Source of the DNA: an uncultured Kiloniellales bacterium
GTDB lineage: Bacteria; Pseudomonadota; Alphaproteobacteria; Kiloniellales; JAKSDN01
NCBI GenBank assembly: GCA_937974415.1
Contig: CALJXB010000205.1
Span: 1 to 6,403, forward strand
DNA length: 6,403 nucleotides
Direction of reading: 5' to 3'
Both the position numbers and the translations under genes were made by a program. The notes under the pieces are model-generated. The model was not told the origin of the DNA, made no database searches, and saw nothing but the letters and a program-made list of their open reading frames with translations. This document shows, in pieces, positions 4,871 to 6,403 of this stretch (position 1 is its first letter; each line of letters starts with the position of its first letter).

Positions 4871-5788
4871 ATGGACGCCCAGATGACCCTATCCGTCGAC
4901 AAAGCCAGCAAAATCAGGCCCGCCGCGGGCGCTCCTGCGAAAGCTGCGACCAAGTCCCAGATCGCCCTGGTCGAGCGGGCCTGCGCCCAGATCGACGCGC
5001 GGGCCGGCGAGCGGGTCACCCTGGGCGAGCTTGGCGACGAGCTGGGCGTCAGCCCCTGGCACCTGCAGCGCCTGTTCCGTAAGGTCATGGGCGTCTCGCC
5101 GCGCGACTACGCGGACGCGCTCAGGAGCGGCCAGTTCCGCCGCCAGCTGCGCGAGGGCGATTCCATTGCCGGCGCCACCTACGGGGCGGGCTACGGCTCC
5201 TCTAGCCGGGTCTACGAGGTGGCCGGCCAGCAGCTCGGCATGACGCCGGCCACCTACGCCAGGGGCGGCCGGGGCGCCAGCATCGTTTACGCCATCGTCG
5301 ACTCGCCGCTCGGCCGGCTGCTGGTGGCGGCGACCGAGGCGGGTGTCTGCTTCGTCTGCCTGGGCGAGGACGACGCGGATTTGGTGGCGGCCCTCGAAGC
5401 CGAGTTCCCTGAGGCCGATTCGAGTCTGCGCGACGACGCGCGGGTCGGCCCCTGCCTCGACGCCCTGGTCGCCTACCTCTCCGGCGAGACCCCCCACGTC
5501 GACCTGCCGCTCGACGTCCAGGCGACTGCCTTCCAGCGCCGGGTCTGGCAAGAGCTGATCGCGATCCCCCTGGGCGAGACCCGCAGCTATTCCGAAATTG
5601 CCGAGCGTCTCGGCCTGCCCAAGGGCCAGCGCGCCGTCGGGCGGGCCTGCGCCACCAACCCGGTCTCCCTCATCATCCCCTGCCACCGGGCCCTGCGCGA
5701 AAGTGGCGAGCTGGGCGGCTACCGCTGGGGCCTGAAGCGCAAGCGCGCCCTGCTGGAGCACGAAATCGCCCTCGCCGAAGCGGGGTGA
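4871..5788 (+). CDS. ada: Ada-like AraC regulator / O6-alkylguanine-DNA methyltransferase
   Basis: A 305-residue fusion matching the C-terminal two domains of E. coli Ada (354 residues). Residues about 29-132 are an AraC-type DNA-binding domain with two helix-turn-helices (about 49-85, containing SPWHLQRLFRKVMGVSPRDY, and 98-132, ending LGMTPATYA). Residues about 137-300 are the suicide methyltransferase: IPCHR at 269-273 with acceptor Cys271, RAVG at 254-257 with the probable nucleotide-flipping Arg254, Asn263, and GGYRWGLKRKRALL at 282-295. It should move methyl groups from O6-methylguanine or O4-methylthymine to Cys271. The N-terminal zinc domain (Cys38, Cys42, Cys69 and Cys72 in E. coli) is absent; only 28 unrelated residues precede the HTH. 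It therefore cannot sense methylphosphotriesters as classical Ada does, and how it would be switched on is open. An Ala-rich linker replaces the lost domain. The proline iminopeptidase gene follows on the same strand after 99 bases. Confidence 0.92.
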   Translation: MDAQMTLSVDKASKIRPAAGAPAKAATKSQIALVERACAQIDARAGERVTLGELGDELGVSPWHLQRLFRKVMGVSPRDYADALRSGQFRRQLREGDSIAGATYGAGYGSSSRVYEVAGQQLGMTPATYARGGRGASIVYAIVDSPLGRLLVAATEAGVCFVCLGEDDADLVAALEAEFPEADSSLRDDARVGPCLDALVAYLSGETPHVDLPLDVQATAFQRRVWQELIAIPLGETRSYSEIAERLGLPKGQRAVGRACATNPVSLIIPCHRALRESGELGGYRWGLKRKRALLEHEIALAEAG

Positions 5789-5801
5789 GCCCCCTTCACA
5801 C

Positions 5802-5829
5802 TTGATCGACGGCCACCTCGCGTTAGGGT
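5802..5829 (+). promoter_or_regulatory. Candidate promoter for proline iminopeptidase gene
   Basis: TTGATC (5802-5807) and TAGGGT (5824-5829) are separated by 16 bases, with four and three matches to the sigma70 consensus. If used, transcription would begin near 5836, just where a GC-rich stem-loop starts, leaving an untranslated leader of about 50 bases. The match is weak and judged by eye. Confidence 0.3.
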
Positions 5830-5834
5830 CGCTG

Positions 5835-5857
5835 CCGGGGATCCACCCGGATCCCGG
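5835..5857 (+). other. Stem-loop between Ada-like gene and iminopeptidase gene
   Basis: GGGATCC (5838-5844) pairs perfectly with GGATCCC (5849-5855) around a four-base ACCC loop. Bulging G5837 adds two more pairs (C5836-G5856 and C5835-G5857). No T-run follows, so it is not a standard intrinsic terminator. It could be a 5' mRNA-stabilising hairpin of the iminopeptidase transcript or a weak pause site after the Ada-like gene. Confidence 0.45.
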
Positions 5858-5887
5858 TCCAGCCAGCCTATCGCGAGGCGTCCGTGC

Positions 5888-6403
5888 ATGACTGACGAGC
5901 CGCTTTACCCGCCGATCGAGCCTCTGGAGACGGGCGGCCTCGCCCTCGACGACCCCCATGTCATGTATTGGGAGGTCTGCGGCAACCCGGCCGGCCGGCC
6001 GGCGCTGTTTCTGCACGGCGGCCCCGGCGCCGGCCTGTCGCCCGACCACCGGCGTTTCTTCGACCCGGCCCACTACCGCGTCGTCTTGTTCGACCAGCGT
6101 GGCTCGGGCCGCTCGACCCCACTGGGCGAGCTCAGGGACAACACCACCCAGCACCTGGTCGCCGACATCGAGCGCCTGCGCGAACATCTCGGCATCGACC
6201 AGTGGCTGGTGTTCGGCGGCTCCTGGGGCAGCACCCTGGCGCTCGCCTACGCCGAAGCCCAGCCGGAGCGGGTCCTGGGCCTGGTGCTGCGCGGCATATT
6301 CCTCGCCCGGGCCCACGAGGCCGAGTGGTTCATGACCGGCATGGGCCGCTTCTTCCCCGAGCACCACCGCCGCTTCCTGGAGGCCCTGCCCGAGGCCGAG
6401 CGC
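5888..6403 (+). CDS. pip: Proline iminopeptidase (S33 alpha/beta hydrolase), 3'-truncated by window
   Basis: The first 172 residues of a cytoplasmic serine peptidase that removes N-terminal proline from peptides; the family is usually about 310-320 residues, so roughly half is visible. The frame is open to the last base of the window and no stop is seen. Diagnostic motifs in order: HGGPG at 43-47 (oxyanion hole), SPDHRRFFDP at 51-60, FDQRGSGRS at 68-76, DNTT at 84-87, LVADIERLREHLGI at 90-103, and the nucleophile elbow GGSWGS at 110-115 with Ser112. The catalytic Asp and His should lie beyond the right edge. The family's usual NTTW is NTTQ here, and the Cys common after HGGPGxG is Leu49-50 region instead; neither is catalytic. 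ATG at 5888 follows GAGG (5875-5878) by nine bases. It is downstream of the Ada-like gene by 99 bases, probably with its own promoter. Confidence 0.92.
   Translation, partial: MTDEPLYPPIEPLETGGLALDDPHVMYWEVCGNPAGRPALFLHGGPGAGLSPDHRRFFDPAHYRVVLFDQRGSGRSTPLGELRDNTTQHLVADIERLREHLGIDQWLVFGGSWGSTLALAYAEAQPERVLGLVLRGIFLARAHEAEWFMTGMGRFFPEHHRRFLEALPEAER

Noticed and set aside
4889..6367. A 492-codon minus-strand open frame spanning the Ada-like and iminopeptidase genes
   Set aside because: It crosses two well-supported plus-strand genes and the gap between them and has no family-like motif, so it is a GC-driven shadow.
1..6403. A mobile element, defence island or CRISPR array
   Set aside because: No transposase, integrase, terminal inverted repeat, regularly spaced repeat or tRNA-end duplication is visible, and composition is even across the window.

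Overview
The window is GC-rich DNA packed with genes on both strands. It most resembles a chromosomal stretch of an alphaproteobacterium, probably of the Rhodospirillales or a related order. That assignment rests on base composition, the family variants present and remembered resemblance of the proteins to that group; no search was run. I see no rRNA, tRNA, insertion sequence, CRISPR array or phage gene. No gap between genes exceeds about 225 bases.

Left part (3-934): a minus-strand YgjP-type zinc metallopeptidase, whose GTG start sits where its best promoter would begin transcription, so it may be leaderless. A 224-bp divergent gap follows, holding that promoter, a short tandem repeat inside it and a perfect 16-bp palindrome.

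Middle part (935-3934): three plus-strand genes that look like one transcription unit. They encode an FMN-binding pyridoxamine-phosphate-oxidase-like protein (DR_2398 type), an exported staphylococcal-nuclease-fold protein with a C-terminal OB-like segment, and an M48 zinc protease lipoprotein with a C-terminal LysM-like segment. The last two overlap by one base and should both act in the envelope. The nuclease-fold protein has lost the usual general-base Glu and one metal-ligand Asp.

Right part (3924-6403): a minus-strand GpdQ/CpdA-like metallophosphodiesterase converges on the protease gene, and their ends overlap by 11 bases. A possible 23-codon small ORF with a strong ribosome-binding site lies just upstream of it. 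Divergently from it runs an Ada-family gene (AraC-type DNA-binding domain plus O6-alkylguanine methyltransferase) lacking the N-terminal methylphosphotriester-repair domain of classical Ada. A proline iminopeptidase gene follows and runs off the right edge.

Most of the content is ordinary housekeeping or accessory metabolism, and I do not see a clearly new defence or mobile system. The most interesting points are the altered nuclease active site paired with an envelope protease, the short Ada, the small ORF before the phosphodiesterase, and the palindrome and possible leaderless start in the first divergent gap.
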